Source of the DNA: Krumholzibacterium sp965370495
Lineage (GTDB): Bacteria > Krumholzibacteriota > Krumholzibacteriia > Krumholzibacteriales > Krumholzibacteriaceae
Direction: 5' to 3'
Length of the DNA: 15,542 bases
Assembly (NCBI GenBank): GCA_965370495.1
Contig: CBDUUV010000058.1
Span: forward strand, 1 to 15,542
This document shows, piece after piece, positions 14,294 to 15,542 of this stretch (its first letter is position 1; each line of letters opens with the position of its first letter). A model generated the notes under the pieces. That model was given only the letters and a program-made list of their open reading frames with translations, made no database searches and was not told the DNA's origin. Made by a program: the position numbers and the translations under genes.

Positions 14294-14758
14294 ATGAGAT
14301 TATCAAATTATATCAGACCAGAATGCGTCAATACGGATCTTGATGGCGATAACAAGAGTGAAATTATCGAAGAACTTGTTGAGCTGATGGGTGAATCTTC
14401 TACCGGTGTTGATACTGACGGGATATTCGAAGCTGTAATGAGCAGGGAGAGGGATGGAAGTACAGGCCTGGAGATGGGTGTTGCCATTCCTCACGCCAAA
14501 TGTGATTCAGTCAGTGAGTTGAGTATAGTAATCGGTATATCGAAAGAAGGCGTGGATTTCGAATCACTGGATGGAAAACCCGCGCATCTTTTTTTTATGA
14601 TGATAGCGCCGACCACCGAATCAGGCCCGCATGTCCAGGCGATCGCCAAGATCGTCAAGATGATAAAGATAGAAGATTTCAGGAAGAAGCTTCTGAAAGC
14701 ATCTCGAAGCGAGGACGTGATCAATGTTATACGCAGGGTGGAAGAAGGTTTTGAGTGA
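14294..14758 (+). CDS. PTS EIIA domain protein (PtsN/fructose-type)
   Basis: The 154-residue protein is a single PTS_EIIA type 2 domain. These domains take a phosphate from HPr or NPr on a histidine. They then pass it to a sugar permease or, in PtsN, act only as a regulator of potassium transport, nitrogen and stress responses. The phosphorylated residue is His67 in MGVAIPHAKC, within the expected GxAxPH motif. RERDGSTGLE precedes it as usual. SGPHVQAIAKIVKMI matches the conserved HLxxLAxIxxxL region. No EIIB, EIIC, HPr or EI gene is visible here, which favours a regulatory role. AGGAGG (14279-14284) lies nine bases before the ATG at 14294. The gap to the stress protein is 118 bases and holds a five-pair stem (14257-14270). 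Co-transcription with the ATPase is possible. Confidence 0.87.
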   Translation: MRLSNYIRPECVNTDLDGDNKSEIIEELVELMGESSTGVDTDGIFEAVMSRERDGSTGLEMGVAIPHAKCDSVSELSIVIGISKEGVDFESLDGKPAHLFFMMIAPTTESGPHVQAIAKIVKMIKIEDFRKKLLKASRSEDVINVIRRVEEGFE

Positions 14759-14840
14759 CGGTCTTCGTCCGGTGCTCAGAACTGCCAGGCCTGCTTCCGC
14801 TTTCCGGTCATGAATTATTGCTGATTTCGGGGTTTATCTC

Positions 14841-15542
14841 ATGATCCCCTCAGGCGAAAAAAAACTTATAGGATATTTCGGGTTTCCAGTTCGATCTGTC
14901 TTTCAGGAGGCAAGAGAAAGATTCGGCCCGGATTTGTCCGTGATTGATCTCGATATCGATCATGGAGCACCCGATTCCGGACTGCTGCCGACGACTACCT
15001 GCAGGATCATATCCAACATTATGAATAATGCCGTCGCGCTTGCCGACAGCCTGGCCGTTGTTATAGCAGCTGTTGGTGAAGACAAGTGTGACAGGGGCCG
15101 GAACATTTCTTTTCTTCTGCGTGGAATGGGTTTTAATGTGATAGAGTCACGTTTTTCTGAAGGGGACCTGGAGGACAGGCCACTCGTGTGGTCTGTTGGA
15201 ATGGGGCCGCTTGCCGACAGGATCACAAGTATAATGGATACGGTTGTTGATCCCGCGTTACCTGACGATCCACCGAAAGCCTGCACCGCTACCCATGGGT
15301 TTTGGGGAGTGCCGCCTAATGATTACAGGATACTCGAGCTTTTTCCCTCTACGACTCACATATATGGCTGGACCCGGTGTGTCGAGGCCGGACGCCCGTC
15401 TGACATGGAACTCGAATGCTTTGTTGAAGAGAATGTTCCTACGGTCTTTTTTACCCAGAGTTTCTGTGCCAAGCAGGATATGGCGCATTACCTTGCCGAA
15501 AAATGCGGTGGGATAGAGGTGGATTGCCACCGCGAAATAAAC
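14841..15542 (+). CDS. Cysteine-rich protein of unknown function, 3' end outside the window
   Basis: An open frame runs from the ATG at 14841 for 234 codons to the right edge with no stop. It is the only long frame here with natural codon use; overlapping frames on both strands are its shadows. I do not recognise the family. It has eight cysteines (54, 83, 148, 180, 193, 209, 222, 229), several inside motif-like stretches. These include DKCDRGRNISFLLRGMG, the dense THGFWGVPPNDYRILELFP, HIYGWTRCVEAG, and VPTVFFTQSFC. Two alpha/beta halves seem likely, the first beginning KLIGYFGFPV. Bound metal or iron-sulfur, or a cysteine-dependent enzyme, are possible. No signal peptide or membrane segment is seen, so it should be cytoplasmic. 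The binding site is poor (CGGGG, about 14828-14832). It lies 82 bases after the EIIA gene. Confidence 0.75.
   Translation, partial: MIPSGEKKLIGYFGFPVRSVFQEARERFGPDLSVIDLDIDHGAPDSGLLPTTTCRIISNIMNNAVALADSLAVVIAAVGEDKCDRGRNISFLLRGMGFNVIESRFSEGDLEDRPLVWSVGMGPLADRITSIMDTVVDPALPDDPPKACTATHGFWGVPPNDYRILELFPSTTHIYGWTRCVEAGRPSDMELECFVEENVPTVFFTQSFCAKQDMAHYLAEKCGGIEVDCHREIN

Noticed and set aside
14960..15530. Two minus-strand frames and one plus-strand frame at the right edge (14960-15286 minus, 15258-15530 minus, 15244-15516 plus)
   Set aside because: They lie over the long open frame from 14841, which has better codon use and motif-like sequence, so they read as its shadows.
1..15542. CRISPR array, tRNA or rRNA genes, transposase or phage genes
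   Set aside because: I saw no regularly spaced repeats, no cloverleaf-like sequence, no rRNA-like stretch, and no transposase, integrase or phage structural motifs.

Overview
The window looks like a chromosomal segment from a Gram-negative, probably anaerobic or microaerophilic bacterium with a moderate G+C content. An LPS-type heptosyltransferase implies an outer membrane. The main energy-coupling locus is a complete A/V-type rotary ATPase instead of an F-type enzyme. The small exported protein at the left edge has a C-terminus of a kind I associate, from memory only, with FCB-group candidate phyla such as Krumholzibacteriota or Eisenbacteria. That placement is a weak inference.

Left part (1-2201). 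An AT-rich gene-free stretch carries a long imperfect inverted repeat (91-224). It is followed by a small exported protein (275-832), a decayed gene fragment broken by an in-frame TAA (851-1156), and a radical SAM protein of the PflX/COG1313 type with an N-terminal twin-arginine-like signal (1191-2201).

Envelope glycan part (2202-4608). A gene-free stretch of 306 bases holds a good sigma70-type promoter followed by a terminator-like stem with a T6 run. It is either an attenuated leader or a very short non-coding transcript. Next come a GT9 heptosyltransferase (2508-3518) and, convergent to it, a CDP-glycerol glycerophosphotransferase-family protein on the minus strand (3562-4608). The latter is transcribed from a near-consensus promoter that is back-to-back with the ATPase promoter.

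ATPase part (4730-13690). An almost perfect promoter (TTGACA, 17 bases, TATACT) drives nine genes in the order H-C-I-K-F-E-A-B-D. H and E form the peripheral stalk. A and B form the catalytic head. D, F and C form the rotor axle and the cap on the ring. K forms the ring and I is the membrane stator. The set is complete, but C lies between H and I, and F precedes E, unlike the usual H-I-K-E-C-F-A-B-D order. Two strong hairpins fill the K-F gap and may help make K, the multicopy subunit, more abundant. K appears to lack the usual sodium ligands, which suggests proton coupling.

Right part (13687-15542). A UspA-type universal stress protein overlaps the end of subunit D by four bases, so it is probably translated with the ATPase. 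A PTS EIIA (PtsN-like) protein follows. At the window edge is an open reading frame of at least 234 codons, rich in cysteine, that I do not recognise and that continues past the window. The arrangement suggests that energy coupling and stress or phosphotransfer signalling are co-expressed.
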